From: Candidatus Obscuribacterales bacterium
GTDB taxonomy: Bacteria; Cyanobacteriota; Vampirovibrionia; Obscuribacterales; Obscuribacteraceae
Direction of reading: 5' to 3'
Length of the DNA stretch: 64,000 nucleotides
NCBI GenBank assembly: GCA_019744775.1
Contig: JAIETZ010000004.1
Coordinates: 124,001 to 188,000 of the forward strand
Part shown: piece after piece, positions 52,718-63,369 of the stretch
Layout of the letters: the number at the start of each line of letters is the position of its first letter
Numbering within the stretch: the stretch's first letter is position 1
Translations under genes and position numbers: made by a program
The notes under the pieces: model-generated
Databases searched by the model: none
What the model saw: only the letters and a program-made list of their open reading frames with translations
What the model was told of the DNA's origin: nothing

Positions 52718-52896
52718 AGGTTTTTACCAGGGGGAACTATCACCCTGGCAAAACATCTTAGTGTCCATAAAGCAGCCAAAGTAAATGCGACGCCCAGTGA
52801 CTGCAAAATTATGTGATCTGCTCCTAAGCAAGTTGATATTGTCACGTCTAGTTCAGATGAACTTAGTGAAGGGAAGTTCCAGACAATAACGAACAC
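52714..52896 (-). CDS. Possible small membrane-associated protein
   Basis: A 60-residue frame with a hydrophobic C-terminal half (ILQSLGVAFTLAALWTLRCFARV). It lies just beyond the acyltransferase on the same strand, but the terminator-like hairpin at 52727-52748 is inside its 3' end, so it may be a chance frame. Low confidence. Confidence 0.2.
   Translation of the reverse strand: MFVIVWNFPSLSSSELDVTISTCLGADHIILQSLGVAFTLAALWTLRCFARVIVPPGKNL
52727..52748. terminator. Terminator-like hairpin between convergent genes
   Basis: CCAGGG and CCCTGG (52727-52732, 52743-52748) with flanking TTTTT and AAAA tracts give a symmetric hairpin after the Dabb-protein gene, able to terminate transcription from both strands. 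Confidence 0.7.
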
Positions 52897-52901
52897 TAAC
52901 G

Positions 52902-53894
52902 CTAAGCTTGTCCATATGGAAAGCGATTTTTCAAGCGATTTATGGGATTTTCCAGGTAATACCAGGACAGGGAAGCCATGCCAACGGTAATGGCAAAGTA
53001 TAAAACCGGCTTAGTAATGAACGCCAATGAAGGAACAAGAATTAGGAGAAATATGCCGATCGGCATAGAAAACATATGAAACACGTACAAGCCATAACTT
53101 ATTTTCCCCAAGTAGGCGATTGGTCTAAAAGAAAATGTGTTGAGCAAGAAGGCATTGTTTGTCCTCCACAGTCCGAATACAACAAGTGCCATTGCAAATG
53201 CGCAAACTGTTTCATCCAAGCCATAGAGATGCTGTTGGTTGAGTTCTAATGGAATCCAGGCAAGTATTAATGCAAGACCCAGCATAAAACACCTGGAGCC
53301 GCTCCAGTTTTTTGTATTAGCTTGAAGTTCTAACAATCCTGCCAAACATCCCCAGAAAAGGTATTGTCCGCGGACTGGTAAAAGCAATTCATAGAGAGTG
53401 TTTGGATTAACCGCCTGAAAAATCAGCTTGGCGATAATGGTGAGAAGAATCATAGTCGTCAAAAAGCGCAAACGCATAATAGACGGGACTAGAAGGATGA
53501 GTGGCGCGTACGAAAGATAGAACTGTTCTTCGACGCAAAGACTCCAAAAATGGTTGACCAAACTGGTTGACTGTCCGAGCAAATAAATTTTGATATTCCA
53601 GAGATAGGTAAACAACCAGAGTGGATAGGGTAATAGCCCAATAGCCAGCAAAACCAAGAGAACAAAATAGTAAAGCGGAAAGATCCTCAAACTGCGCCGA
53701 ATATAAAAGACTTTCAGATCGTGCTTTATAGAACCAGTTTCTCCTTTAAGCAAGAGACGGGTTATGAGAAAGCCGCTTAAGACAAAAAATAGATTGACTC
53801 CGACGGCACCTGTTAGCTGAATGCCGATAAAGTGCTGCGCAAAAACCAGAAGGAAGGCTAAAAATCTTAATCCGTCTAGTTGCTGTCTGTGCAT
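52902..53894 (-). CDS. Acyltransferase 3 family membrane protein (OafA-like)
   Basis: A 330-residue integral membrane acyltransferase. The N-terminus has the family pattern RQQLDGLRFLAFLLVFAQHF and the catalytic-region motif FWSLCVEEQFYLSYAPLIL is present; about ten hydrophobic segments are visible. Such enzymes O-acetylate or acylate cell-surface polysaccharides. The ATG at 53894 is preferred to a TTG at 53900. No sugar-biosynthesis cluster is adjacent, so the substrate is unknown. Confidence 0.87.
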   Translation of the reverse strand: MHRQQLDGLRFLAFLLVFAQHFIGIQLTGAVGVNLFFVLSGFLITRLLLKGETGSIKHDLKVFYIRRSLRIFPLYYFVLLVLLAIGLLPYPLWLFTYLWNIKIYLLGQSTSLVNHFWSLCVEEQFYLSYAPLILLVPSIMRLRFLTTMILLTIIAKLIFQAVNPNTLYELLLPVRGQYLFWGCLAGLLELQANTKNWSGSRCFMLGLALILAWIPLELNQQHLYGLDETVCAFAMALVVFGLWRTNNAFLLNTFSFRPIAYLGKISYGLYVFHMFSMPIGIFLLILVPSLAFITKPVLYFAITVGMASLSWYYLENPINRLKNRFPYGQA

Positions 53895-54145
53895 TGGCAA
53901 ATATTAGCATGCAGTCCTGTTAACTTTGCATTTTTTGGAAACCTCTGGCTCTTTGTTATGAGTCCAATCCAAATAGATTTTGCCATAGCTGTTGCCTGTC
54001 GTAGGGACGCCTGCTGCGTTCGGAAAAAGATTTTGTACGAGTTATAGGATGCCCCACCGATCCAAGGGTTCCACGCCTTATAAACGTGGTTACAAAACTC
54101 AGCGTGGATTAAACATCTCGTAAATTTGTTACGACTCGGCTTCAT
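53876..54145 (-). CDS. Doubtful small protein between DUF2252 and the acyltransferase
   Basis: An 89-residue frame that overlaps the end of the DUF2252 gene by 17 bp and the start of the acyltransferase gene by 19 bp. Its amino-acid use (many Lys, Trp, Cys, Asn) is not typical of a folded protein and I recognise no domain. It may be degenerate DNA. The interval otherwise has no feature that I can support. Confidence 0.2.
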   Translation of the reverse strand: MKPSRNKFTRCLIHAEFCNHVYKAWNPWIGGASYNSYKIFFRTQQASLRQATAMAKSIWIGLITKSQRFPKNAKLTGLHANICQCTDSN

Positions 54146-55541
54146 TTTCCGACACAGCTTTAATACGCCCGGATCGAATAGCTGCCGTTAGAGCAGCGTG
54201 ATCCTTTTCGGTTTGGTCGGCATAGCTCATGGCGAAATCAGCGATAGCTCTATCGAATTCATCAGAGTGTCCCAAATAACCGCTAAGTACTGCCGAATCT
54301 CCTGCTCGAGCGTGAGCACGGGCCAATACGGCACCCATAAATTCGGCGCCCGATACCATCTCGGCTCCTTCCCAGAGTTCGACTTCCGGCTTCACCTTCG
54401 TGTCGCGCAATTGACGAATATAGAAATGTTTACCGTTTTCAAATTGCGTCCAGCCAAGGAATATATCGCTGGCTGATTGGGCAATTCTTTGACCGGCAAT
54501 TACTCGATGCCCATGATTAGCAAATTCGCTTTTGCCTGCGTACGGCTCAAGCACTGACTCCGAAGCTTCTTTGATTTGCAAAAGCAAAGGTTCATTATCT
54601 GGCGCCAAGAAAAGAGCTACTCCGCACAGCGTACCAACACTGCCTATACCGACAACTTTAACGGCAACATCCGTTAGTTTGTACCGGTCGAACAATCTGC
54701 GCTTATCTTCCTGCAATGAATCTCTGTAAGCAGGAATTGCATTGCGGAATTGATCAATGAAAGACTTGTCTTTCCAGTGATATACAAGCGGCGGACTATC
54801 TTTGATCATGAATTGCCCGTCGATTTGTTCAGTGAGTTTCGGGAAATAGTGGTCTTGCGTTGTGCGCTTCATTGCTTGTTTCAAACGATCTTTGCGTTCT
54901 TTTTGTAAATTCGGATCGCTTGTCTGTTCAATTACTTTGGTCCAATCAATACGCGAATACCAAATGTCCAAAAGACTCGTATGAGCATACTCATCGGTCT
55001 TCTCACGATATGAGCGAGCTACGGCTTCAGCCGCTGCCGCTTGAAACTTGGGTTTTATACCGTTGTCTCGAGCTGCTAAAACAAAACTCACCGCCAGTCG
55101 CTTAAGGTCCCATTCCCAAGGTGCAGGCAATGTTTCATCGAAATCGTTGATATCAAACACGATATTTCTTTCAGGCGTGGCAAAGGCGCCGAAATTGAAT
55201 AAGTGGCAGTCACCGCAAGCCTGCACACGCACTTTAATTGAAGGTGAACTTGCCAGGTCATAGGCCATAAGAGCAGCAGAGCCACGATAAAAGGTAAACG
55301 GGGATTGGGCCATACGTCCCCAACGAATTGGGATAAGCTCTTCAACGCGCCCCTTGTTGAATTTTTCCAATAGTTCAATCGGATCTGGTCTATCAGGAGC
55401 TATCTTCCACGTGGCGTGGTCTTTGTACGGCACAACCGATCGCATTGCCTTACCGCGAAAACGTCTGTCATCGCGAGGCGAAATAGTCGCATCGTGCAAC
55501 AGCGCCTCAGAAGTCGGTTTCTTTTCCTCAATCTCGGGCAT
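54129..55541 (-). CDS. DUF2252 family protein
   Basis: A 470-residue DUF2252 protein. Visible family signatures: FTFYRGSAALMAYDLA, CGDCHLFNFGAFATPERNIVFDINDFDETLPAPWEWDLKRLAVSFVLAARDNG and VVGIGSVGTLCGVALFLAPDNEPLLLQIKEA. The pattern is that of a kinase-like fold with GDCHLxNFG in the position of a catalytic loop, but the function is unknown. It is on the minus strand downstream of cstA, separated by an inverted repeat. Confidence 0.88.
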   Translation of the reverse strand: MPEIEEKKPTSEALLHDATISPRDDRRFRGKAMRSVVPYKDHATWKIAPDRPDPIELLEKFNKGRVEELIPIRWGRMAQSPFTFYRGSAALMAYDLASSPSIKVRVQACGDCHLFNFGAFATPERNIVFDINDFDETLPAPWEWDLKRLAVSFVLAARDNGIKPKFQAAAAEAVARSYREKTDEYAHTSLLDIWYSRIDWTKVIEQTSDPNLQKERKDRLKQAMKRTTQDHYFPKLTEQIDGQFMIKDSPPLVYHWKDKSFIDQFRNAIPAYRDSLQEDKRRLFDRYKLTDVAVKVVGIGSVGTLCGVALFLAPDNEPLLLQIKEASESVLEPYAGKSEFANHGHRVIAGQRIAQSASDIFLGWTQFENGKHFYIRQLRDTKVKPEVELWEGAEMVSGAEFMGAVLARAHARAGDSAVLSGYLGHSDEFDRAIADFAMSYADQTEKDHAALTAAIRSGRIKAVSENEAES

Positions 55542-55585
55542 AATCGGATCTCCCTGGCATAAAAGTCCCGCCAGTATTGTTATTC

Positions 55586-55614
55586 CAAGATCCGAGCCGT
55601 CCTGTCGGATCTTG
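55586..55614. terminator. Inverted repeat downstream of cstA
   Basis: CAAGATCCGA-9 nt-TCGGATCTTG, a 10 bp perfect stem between the stop of cstA and the start of the DUF2252 gene (both minus). There is no T-run after it, so it is a weak terminator or an operator. Confidence 0.5.
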
Positions 55615-55640
55615 TTAAATACCGATACAGTATTTAATCA

Positions 55641-57731
55641 TTAGCAACAGCGCGCGGGAGCCTCAGCAGAGCCCGGTTCCGGCTTGTTGTCGTTGCACTG
55701 TGGTCTAGGCTTGCCAAACCAGGACCGAACCGCTTCAAAAACAATTAAAAACACCATGGCAAGAAATGCTACTGCCATAACCGCATCGAGGCGATCGTTG
55801 AAAATTAGGGTTTGTGTCATGCCAATGTCCGCTGCTGGAACAAGTCCTGATTGGATCTTATCGGCAAGCATTTGCGCATGTGACAAAAATCCAAGCTTCG
55901 GTGAGGCGCTGGTCACCTTTAACACCGCTGCCGTTGTCGTTACGCAAAGAAGCCAGACAAGCGGCGCAAGTGTAATCCAGCAATATCGAGCTTTGCCCAT
56001 GCAAACGATGCAAGTTGTAGCAACGCACAAGGCAACAACTGCCAACAACTGATTGGCAATGCCAAATAACGGCCACAAGCTGTTGATGCCACCTAATGGA
56101 TCAATTACACCTTGATAGAGGAAATAACCCCAGCCGGCCACGACCAAGAAAGAACTCAAAATTACAGCCGGATACCAGTCAGTTTTGCCTAAGGGCTTCC
56201 AAATCAAAGCAAGAAAGTCTTGTAAAAGAAATCTGCCCACTCTTGTGCCGGCATCCAGACAAGTAAGAATGAAAAGCGCCTCAAACATAATGGCAAAGTG
56301 ATACCAGAATGCCAGACCACTGGCCGCTTCTTTAGCACCGAGTCCAATTTGAGTTAGAGCCTTGGAAAATATGTGAGCCATGCCCACGGCAAGCGTTGGT
56401 CCGCCGCCTGTGCGCGACCAGAGACTGTTTTCTCCGACATCGGCAGCCAGTTTACTCATCTCATCAGCTGAAACTTGATACCCCCAGGAGGAAATCATGC
56501 CGGCGGCAGCAACGGGGCTTTCACCAACAACACCTTTGGGAGAGTTGATGGCAAAGTAAGTACCTGGCGTAATAACGCACGCAGCAATTATTGCCATTAT
56601 CGCCACGGAAGCTTCACACAACATTGACCCGTAACCAATTGCCCGTGCATGACTTTCCTTCGCAATCATCTTTGGAGTCGTGCCTGAAGACACCAAAGAG
56701 TGGAATCCGGAAATTGCTCCACAGGCTATTGTGATAAAGCAGAAAGGAAAAATGCTGCCGGAGAATATGGGTCCTTGTCCATTGGTAAATACGGTCAATG
56801 CAGGCATTGAAAGATTTGGGCAAAGAGCAAAAATTCCTACGCCCAATAAGCCAATCGTCCCTATTTTTATAAAAGCAGATAGATAATCACGCGGCGCAAG
56901 CAGCACCCAGACAGGCAGCACAGAGGCCACAAATCCGTAAATCATTATCGAGATAGAAAGTTGAGTACCTGTAAGTGTGAACCAAGGAGCAAGATCCGGA
57001 TTTTCAGCAACATACTTGCCCACTATCACGGCAGCAACGGTCAGCAACACACCAAGAATTGATCCTTCAAGCACTTTACCTGGTCTTATAGAGCGCATGT
57101 AAATGCCAACGACAATTGCAATGGGCACCGTCATAAGCAACGTGAACGCGCCCCATGGACTTGCCTTCAAAGCATTGACTATGACAAGGGCAAGGACGGC
57201 CATCAAAATGACCATAATTAGAAGTATCGCTGTTAACGACAGTACGCCGGCAAAAGGCCCGATTTCTTCTTTCGCCATAGCACCAAGTGATTTGCCATTA
57301 CGGCGCATCGAAGCGCAAAGAACAACAAAGTCTTGCACGGCTCCGGCAAGTACGACTCCAAGAATTATCCACAGAGTCCCAGGCAAGTAACCAAATTGCG
57401 CGGCCAGAATTGGACCTACCAATGGACCAGCTCCGGCAATTGCCGCAAAGTGGTGGCCGAACAAGACCCACTTGTGAGTCGGCACATAATCCTTTCCATC
57501 GTCTATTGCAACAGCTGGTGTCTGGCGCGAATCATCAAGGGCAAACACCTTTTCAGCGATGAACTTGCTGTAAAAGCGATAACCGCAAGCAAATGTACAA
57601 AGCGCAGCCAGCAACAACCAGGCAGCATTGATACTTTCACCTCGTACTATTGCAATATGACTAAGAGCGGCCGCACCAACAGTTGCGATAGCCACCCAAA
57701 TGGCGCATCTAATTACATTCGGAAAAGACAT
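55641..57731 (-). CDS. cstA: CstA-family carbon starvation / pyruvate-peptide transporter
   Basis: A 696-residue CstA-like membrane protein with about 18 hydrophobic segments. CstA/BtsT members import pyruvate or peptides in carbon-limited cells. Conserved segments include [33 protein letters not shown], the [27 protein letters not shown] motif and the C-terminal half with the conserved [16 protein letters not shown]. The ATG at 57731 is used; the frame runs upstream into nupC. It ends with the unusual [10 protein letters not shown] tail. It is 2 bp downstream of the NupC-type gene, so one operon is likely. Confidence 0.9.
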   Translation of the reverse strand: MSFPNVIRCAIWVAIATVGAAALSHIAIVRGESINAAWLLLAALCTFACGYRFYSKFIAEKVFALDDSRQTPAVAIDDGKDYVPTHKWVLFGHHFAAIAGAGPLVGPILAAQFGYLPGTLWIILGVVLAGAVQDFVVLCASMRRNGKSLGAMAKEEIGPFAGVLSLTAILLIMVILMAVLALVIVNALKASPWGAFTLLMTVPIAIVVGIYMRSIRPGKVLEGSILGVLLTVAAVIVGKYVAENPDLAPWFTLTGTQLSISIMIYGFVASVLPVWVLLAPRDYLSAFIKIGTIGLLGVGIFALCPNLSMPALTVFTNGQGPIFSGSIFPFCFITIACGAISGFHSLVSSGTTPKMIAKESHARAIGYGSMLCEASVAIMAIIAACVITPGTYFAINSPKGVVGESPVAAAGMISSWGYQVSADEMSKLAADVGENSLWSRTGGGPTLAVGMAHIFSKALTQIGLGAKEAASGLAFWYHFAIMFEALFILTCLDAGTRVGRFLLQDFLALIWKPLGKTDWYPAVILSSFLVVAGWGYFLYQGVIDPLGGINSLWPLFGIANQLLAVVALCVATTCIVCMGKARYCWITLAPLVWLLCVTTTAAVLKVTSASPKLGFLSHAQMLADKIQSGLVPAADIGMTQTLIFNDRLDAVMAVAFLAMVFLIVFEAVRSWFGKPRPQCNDNKPEPGSAEAPARCC

Positions 57732-57733
57732 AG

Positions 57734-59044
57734 TTAGGTAAGCAAACCTGCAATGGCAGCAGACATATAACTTGCCAGCGTGCCGCAAATTAAGGCCTTA
57801 ATACCAAGCTTAGCCAAATCATGTCTACGTGAAGGAGCAATTTCTCCAATACCACCGATTTGCATAGCGATAGAAGAGAAGTTGGCAAAACCACAAAGCG
57901 CAAATGTGGCAATTGTTTCTGCCTGGTGTCCCATGTGTATTTCGCTTGAGCCCTTTAATATTGAAGACATGTCGAGGTAAGCGACAAACTCGTTGATAGT
58001 CAACTTCTCACCCATCAGGCGACCAACAGTGTGAGCATCAACCCAGGGCACTCCCAAAAGCCATGCAACTGGTGAAAAGAGAACACCAAAAATATCTTGC
58101 AGCTTTAGGGTGGCAAGATTTAAACCGATAGCATCGGCGCGCAATCCGACTTCATACAGTCTGCTACCGACAAAACCAAGACAGGCATCGGTCATGGCGA
58201 TAAGGGCGATAAAGGCAATTAGCATTGCACCAACATTTAAACCAATTCGCAGTCCTTCGGAAGCGCCGTGAGCTGCTGCATCAATTAAGTTGATGCTTGT
58301 CTTTTTGACTTCGACTTCCACTGTGCCTTTAGTCTTCGAGTGTTCTGTTTCCGGAAAGACTATTTTTGAAATAACCAAAGCACCTGGTGCTGCCATCAAA
58401 CTAGCAGTCAGCAGATATGAAGCCTTTATACCCATTCCAATATAGACGGCAAGGACGCCACCGGCAACGCACGCCATAGATCCGGACATTGCAGCAAGAA
58501 GTTCGGACATAGTCATAGTTGCCACATAAGGACGAATCAATAATTGAGCTTCCACTTGTCCGACAAATATCGAGGCAGCATTAGATATAGCTTCAGCGCC
58601 GGATGCTCCCATCACAAAAGCAACTACTTTAGCTACTACCTGAACAATTCTCTGCATGATACCCAGGTGATAAGAAATACTCACAAGGCAAGAAACAAAG
58701 ATGATAGTTGGAATAACGCGAAAACCAAATATATAATCCGAACCTGGTCCAAATATCTGAATAAGTACTTCCGGTTTGCTAACCAGCGGTCCGAAAACAA
58801 ACCCCGCGCCTTTGTCTGAATAACCAAGAACGGCAGTCACCACGTCGCCTATAGATTGAAAGAGCTTTTGTCCAAACTCAACTTTCAAAACAAAAATGGC
58901 AGTGAGCAGTTGCAGAATAAGTCCACTAATAACTAAACGCAGGTTGATTGCCTTGCGGTTGTTGGACATCAAATATGCCAGTCCAAGTATTGAAGCTATT
59001 CCTAGAATTCCCACCATCTTGCCTGCGCTTGGCTCAACAATCAC
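57734..59044 (-). CDS. nupC: Concentrative nucleoside transporter (NupC/CNT family)
   Basis: A 436-residue CNT transporter that imports nucleosides with H+ or Na+. Typical signatures include [50 protein letters not shown] and [25 protein letters not shown] (family pattern for substrate binding). About eleven hydrophobic segments are visible. It is followed by cstA after a 2 bp gap, a pairing of nutrient uptake functions, and preceded by the PEGA-like gene. Confidence 0.92.
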   Translation of the reverse strand: MIVEPSAGKMVGILGIASILGLAYLMSNNRKAINLRLVISGLILQLLTAIFVLKVEFGQKLFQSIGDVVTAVLGYSDKGAGFVFGPLVSKPEVLIQIFGPGSDYIFGFRVIPTIIFVSCLVSISYHLGIMQRIVQVVAKVVAFVMGASGAEAISNAASIFVGQVEAQLLIRPYVATMTMSELLAAMSGSMACVAGGVLAVYIGMGIKASYLLTASLMAAPGALVISKIVFPETEHSKTKGTVEVEVKKTSINLIDAAAHGASEGLRIGLNVGAMLIAFIALIAMTDACLGFVGSRLYEVGLRADAIGLNLATLKLQDIFGVLFSPVAWLLGVPWVDAHTVGRLMGEKLTINEFVAYLDMSSILKGSSEIHMGHQAETIATFALCGFANFSSIAMQIGGIGEIAPSRRHDLAKLGIKALICGTLASYMSAAIAGLLT

Positions 59045-59046
59045 AA

Positions 59047-59499
59047 CTAGTTCCCTCCGAGTGCATCGAGTGAAGGATCGCCTTTCTCAATGAGTTTTTT
59101 TGGCTTTAGATTGACGCCTATATAGTCTTCGCGTCTCATATTTATTTGTTTGCTGAAAGTAGTAAATTCCGCTTTGCGCACTTCTATCAAATGTGGACCG
59201 TCATTGATATGAGTCCAAAAGGCACCGCCACCCAAACCGGAATCTTCGGAGGCTACCATGGCACCAACTTTCTTACCATCTACAAATACTTCTGAACCGA
59301 CGGTGTCTGCTTCACCACTCAAGAAAAGATTGAAGTTTTGTCCGACGTTGTGACGCGTCTCCAGCCACAATACAGCAAGAACAACAACGACAAGAGCTAT
59401 CCAAATTTTTAAGGCACGTGAGGACTTGGGTGTAATGGCGATATTGCCGGCATCCTCAATAGATTCACTGGAAGACTTTTCCGTCGTCATCATGGTCAC
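59047..59499 (-). CDS. Small PEGA-like membrane-anchored protein
   Basis: A 150-residue protein with one transmembrane segment (about residues 29-47, LKIWIALVVVVLAVLW) and an outer part with a PEGA-like pattern (GSEVFVDGKKVGAM, DGPHLIEVRKAEFTTFSKQINMRREDYIGVNLKPK). The GTG at 59499 has AAGG 5 nt upstream; ATGs at 59493 and 59490 are alternatives. It is followed by nupC after a 2 bp gap. Function unknown, perhaps envelope maintenance. Confidence 0.6.
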   Translation of the reverse strand: MTMMTTEKSSSESIEDAGNIAITPKSSRALKIWIALVVVVLAVLWLETRHNVGQNFNLFLSGEADTVGSEVFVDGKKVGAMVASEDSGLGGGAFWTHINDGPHLIEVRKAEFTTFSKQINMRREDYIGVNLKPKKLIEKGDPSLDALGGN

Positions 59500-59612
59500 A
59501 ATTGCCTTTCATGTCCGGGGCAAGAATGCCCAGGATCCGCCTACATCTATTAGATCGTGCAGATCTTAGCAGTTGACTATGCTCAAATGTATTAAGACTT
59601 GAAGCCCGAGTC

Positions 59613-61931
59613 TTAGCGCAATTTCATCATGATGGCCGGCGGCTGATTGCTGCGATTTCCAGAGGCTTCGCTATTGGAAATTTTGCTTTCCGGCTGAGTT
59701 GGCAAGCGCATGATCATACGCGGTCCGGTTTGCGGCAAAGAACCAGCCGGTCTGCCTTCCGAATTTGGTCGCGGTTCGCTTGGCGTGATTAAAGGCTCAC
59801 CGGTTGCATCCGATGGCGGAGCCTCACGACTTGGTGCCGGCGCAGGCGTAATTATGCGAACGGAAGACGTATCTTGTGCAGGAGCTGGTTGCGGAGCTTG
59901 ATCAAGCTGCGGAGTCATCGGCTGCATTGGTTTTGCTTCTTGCGGCTGTCTATTTATCTCTTCCATGCCCGGCAGTGCTGTCGGCGGCTCTAAGTTTTCT
60001 TCCTTGAGCAACTCTTGTTCAGCACCACTTAATCCGCTATCAGAAGTAGGAATCATGAAAGCACCTGGTGGTGTCGGGTATTTTTCATAATAGGCTTGGT
60101 TGTACTCGCGCCAAATTTTTGCCATAACAGTACCGCCTGTGACAAAAGTTCCGGGAATAGGCAAATTGTCGTCGTTGCCGCCCCAAACGGCAGTAACTAG
60201 ATCGGGCGTGAATCCAATAAACCAAATATCTTTTGCCTCGTCCGCTGTGCCTGTTTTACCGGCAACAGGTCTGTCGGCAAGACGAGCCTGCGTGCCTGTG
60301 CCCATCTTCACGACGTCCTGCATGATATCAACCAGCGTACTTACTGGTTGGGACTCAAATGCCTTGTCGACCTTCGATTCAAACACCTGAATTGTTTGAC
60401 CACGATTGTTTTCAATGCGGCGAACTACTTGCGGGCGAATGGAAATTCCAGCGCGAGCAAATGTGGAATAAGCAGACGCCATATCTAAAGGCGAAACTGC
60501 TGAACTTCCCAGTGCAAGAGACAAGTTGTTATCGAGTTTGGTTGTGACTCCTGCTAGTCGAGCTGTTTCAATTACATTGTCTATGCCGACCATCTGTCCG
60601 ATGCGCACGGCCGGTACGTTGCGCGAAAGTGTAAGCGCTTTGCGTACTGTTATCTTGCCCATGAATTTGTGGTCAAAGTCTTTCGGTGACCAATCAGGCA
60701 AGCCCCAACCTTGTTTAATCGTAATTGGTTCATCAGCAATAATCGTTTCAGGCGTGATTTGCCCTTTCAAAAAACCTGTCAGGTAAACAAACGGCTTGAA
60801 TGCTGAGCCGACTGTATGTGGATTTGTCGCTCTGTTGAATTGATTTTTCCAGTAATTGCCGACACCACCAACAAGAGCAACGACAGCTCCATCCCGTACA
60901 TTGATTGAAACAAGCGCACCCTGTGTCACACCCTTTGGTGCCTTCTTGATGCTTTCATTGAGAACTTTTTCAGCAATCTCTTGCGCTTGCGGATCGAGGT
61001 TTGTATAGACTCTCAGTCCCTGCCTGCGCATTTCTGCCGGGCTGAAGTGCGAGCGCAAAATCTCGAGCACGTAGCTTACATAATATGGATATTTCGAAAG
61101 TGGATTGATTCCCTTTTTGAAAACAAGCTTTTGATCCTTGGCTATTTTTGCTTGTCCTGCGGTAACGTAACCGTACTCAACCATACGATCAAGAATAAAG
61201 TGTTGTCTTTCAACTGCATCGCTGCGATTTGCTTCTGTAGAAAGTTCAGAAGGTGCTTTTACCAAACCAGCCAAGAAAGCCGATTCTGCAAGGTTCAAAG
61301 ATGCTGCACTTCTATCAAAATAACGTGAAGCTGCGCGCTCAATGCCATAAGCACCATTACCGAAATAGACTTGGTTCAAATAAAGTTCAAGAATTTTTTC
61401 CTTGGGATAACGTCTTTCCAATTCCCAAGCCATGATTGCTTCTTTGACTTTGCGATCGATATTACGACGCGGCTCTTCAAAGAACAGATTCTTCACCAGC
61501 TGCTGCGTGATAGTCGAACCACCTTCAACAACACGACGAGCAACAATGTTGGCCATCAAGGCACGAAAGATACTTACGGGGTTAATGCCGTGGTGTTCAT
61601 AAAAGTGATGGTCCTCAGCGGCAAGCATTGCTTGCTGCATTTGATTGGATATTTGGTTAAGGGGAACAACCTGACGATCTTCGTCACCCTCAACCGTCGT
61701 CACCATCTTGTCGTTGCGATCGTAAATTTGAACAGCTTCAATCGGCTCATATTTTTCCAAAATGGAAATATCCGGCAAGTCGACAATCTGACGCCAGAAG
61801 GCGGCGCCTAAAAATCCGAGCACGCAGCATATTATTGCCGCGATTGTCAGGAGGAAGTTTCGAAGCGAACTTGGCCCGGACTTTTTTCGTCCGTGCTTCG
61901 GTTTTTTGGAATTTGCTTTAGCTCTGACCAC
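59613..61931 (-). CDS. Penicillin-binding protein 1A (bifunctional transglycosylase/transpeptidase)
   Basis: A 772-residue class A PBP. One transmembrane segment near residues 24-46 anchors it in the membrane; the glycosyltransferase domain has AAEDHHFYEHHGI and GGSTITQQLVKNLF (with the catalytic Glu residues); the transpeptidase domain has SAFK, SRN, and KTGT (GKTGTADEAKDIWFIGF). The C-terminal 150 residues are low-complexity, rich in Pro, Gln and Ala. The start codon is GTG at 61931, the only start before the conserved part; AGGAG is 16 nt upstream, longer than usual. It builds and crosslinks peptidoglycan. Confidence 0.92.
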   Translation of the reverse strand: MVRAKANSKKPKHGRKKSGPSSLRNFLLTIAAIICCVLGFLGAAFWRQIVDLPDISILEKYEPIEAVQIYDRNDKMVTTVEGDEDRQVVPLNQISNQMQQAMLAAEDHHFYEHHGINPVSIFRALMANIVARRVVEGGSTITQQLVKNLFFEEPRRNIDRKVKEAIMAWELERRYPKEKILELYLNQVYFGNGAYGIERAASRYFDRSAASLNLAESAFLAGLVKAPSELSTEANRSDAVERQHFILDRMVEYGYVTAGQAKIAKDQKLVFKKGINPLSKYPYYVSYVLEILRSHFSPAEMRRQGLRVYTNLDPQAQEIAEKVLNESIKKAPKGVTQGALVSINVRDGAVVALVGGVGNYWKNQFNRATNPHTVGSAFKPFVYLTGFLKGQITPETIIADEPITIKQGWGLPDWSPKDFDHKFMGKITVRKALTLSRNVPAVRIGQMVGIDNVIETARLAGVTTKLDNNLSLALGSSAVSPLDMASAYSTFARAGISIRPQVVRRIENNRGQTIQVFESKVDKAFESQPVSTLVDIMQDVVKMGTGTQARLADRPVAGKTGTADEAKDIWFIGFTPDLVTAVWGGNDDNLPIPGTFVTGGTVMAKIWREYNQAYYEKYPTPPGAFMIPTSDSGLSGAEQELLKEENLEPPTALPGMEEINRQPQEAKPMQPMTPQLDQAPQPAPAQDTSSVRIITPAPAPSREAPPSDATGEPLITPSEPRPNSEGRPAGSLPQTGPRMIMRLPTQPESKISNSEASGNRSNQPPAIMMKLR

Positions 61932-61983
61932 GTTGGTTCTTTATATGCTCCTGCCGAGCTTATATTTTAACGTAGTCAAGGAA

Positions 61984-62011
61984 AAGAGGGCGCCCTTTCG
62001 GACGCCCTCTT
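61984..62011 (-). terminator. Rho-independent terminator of the XerC/D gene
   Basis: AAGAGGGCG-10 nt-CGCCCTCTT hairpin, followed on the minus strand by TTTTCC. It lies 21 bp after the stop of the XerC/D gene (minus) and just before the PBP1A start. Confidence 0.8.
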
Positions 62012-62031
62012 AGCAATTAGATTCGCCGACC

Positions 62032-62985
62032 CTACGCTCTTGGGTGGGATTGACTGTAGATTTTCCGCAGTCTGTCCATACTCACGTGCGTGTAGATCTG
62101 GGTGGTGCTAATAGACGAGTGACCCAGGAGATCCTGAACCACGCGGAGATCGGCTCCACCTTCCAGCAAATGTGTGGCGAATGTGTGTCTTAGTGTGTGT
62201 GGTGTAATTGTCTTGTTAATACCTGCCTTGCGGGCGTACTTCAAGACAATTCTGTGCACTGAACGTGTCGACAGCGGTGTCGATTCACGGCTAATAAAGA
62301 GCGGATCTTTACCTTCCGGAAGACGTCCACCAGCCAAACGAGACCAGTGCTCATTGAGGTAACGACGCAACCACTCGTTGGCGCTTTCATTCAAAAGCAC
62401 AACGCGTTCGCGGCTACCCTTGCCGAAGCAACGAATTTCCATGGTTTCCGGGTTGTATTCAGCAACCGTCAAACCGCAGAGTTCGCTTACTCGCATGCCT
62501 GTAGCATAAAGTGTTTCCATAATTGCTCTGTCGCGAACACCCAAAGATGAGTTGTCCGGTTGAGAGAGAAGATTCTTCACCTCTTCGCGATCCAAGCAAG
62601 CCGGCAAGCGACGAGCAAGTTTCGGTCCACGAAGTGGCTTCGATGGATCTTCAGTAATCAATTGCTCGCGGCGCAAGAAACGGCAAAAGCTTCTAATAGC
62701 CGAAATCTTACGGGCAACTGTCGGGCGGCTGTACTGATCAGTAATGTCTCTGATGTAGGTTCTCAGCGCTTCCGCTTCCAACCAACCTGAACTATTACCG
62801 CTCGTACCGGCCATCAATGTACCTTCAACCTGAGGAACTTGTCCCTCCGGTTGTCCTGAGGAGTTAATCAACTGCCTCAGATCATTTATATATGCGCGAA
62901 TTGTGTGCGATGAATAATTACGTTCTGCTTCAAGGTAGCCCGCAAATTGATCGAGCCACACCAGTGCCCCTGGTTGGTAAGTCAC
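62032..62985 (-). CDS. xerC: XerC/XerD-type tyrosine recombinase
   Basis: A 317-residue recombinase with a core-binding domain and a catalytic domain (ATGMRVSEL, TPHTLRHTFATHLLEGGADLRVVQDLLGHSSISTTQIYTHVS) that includes Arg, His-x-x-Arg, His and Tyr. In most bacteria XerC/D resolves chromosome dimers at dif sites. The N-terminus has a Gly/Ser-rich insertion (residues about 40-65, SSGQPEGQVPQVEGTLMAGTSGNSSG) that is longer than in model XerC. The start is GTG 62985 with GAGGG 5 nt upstream. XerC versus XerD cannot be resolved here. Confidence 0.85.
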   Translation of the reverse strand: MTYQPGALVWLDQFAGYLEAERNYSSHTIRAYINDLRQLINSSGQPEGQVPQVEGTLMAGTSGNSSGWLEAEALRTYIRDITDQYSRPTVARKISAIRSFCRFLRREQLITEDPSKPLRGPKLARRLPACLDREEVKNLLSQPDNSSLGVRDRAIMETLYATGMRVSELCGLTVAEYNPETMEIRCFGKGSRERVVLLNESANEWLRRYLNEHWSRLAGGRLPEGKDPLFISRESTPLSTRSVHRIVLKYARKAGINKTITPHTLRHTFATHLLEGGADLRVVQDLLGHSSISTTQIYTHVSMDRLRKIYSQSHPRA

Positions 62986-63369
62986 GATCGCCCTCTTTCT
63001 TTCTAGTCTAGTAAATATTAAAAATGTGTAACGGAACGAAGTTAATTATAAGCATCTTATGATCGCTGTAAAGCCCCTTGGCATCATATTTTGAGACATT
63101 TCTTTGAAAGCCTCACAGGGCGATCATTTCGAGATATTCCACTTTTTCGGACGCTCTAGCCTGTTGATATCCAACTGCTCATTAATTTCGATCTCTCGAA
63201 ATCCAGACAAAGCAAAATCCAGGTAAACTGCGCCGAACTCTCCATTTTGTTACGATGGAATCTTGTCAAGAAGTCATTACTCATAGACAATATTGTTATG
63301 GTATGTCGTGTGTAGGCTGGCAAGGCATTTGGTTGCCAGATCCTGCCTGGAATCCCCTAGGAGTGATTC
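62986..63369. other. Long gene-free region before the adhesin gene
   Basis: About 384 bp between the divergent XerC/D gene and the adhesin. A minus-strand promoter for the recombinase and a plus-strand promoter for the adhesin must lie here. AT-rich stretches occur (near 63015 and 63045), but I could not pick certain -35/-10 pairs and saw no dif-like or repeat sequence. Confidence 0.5.
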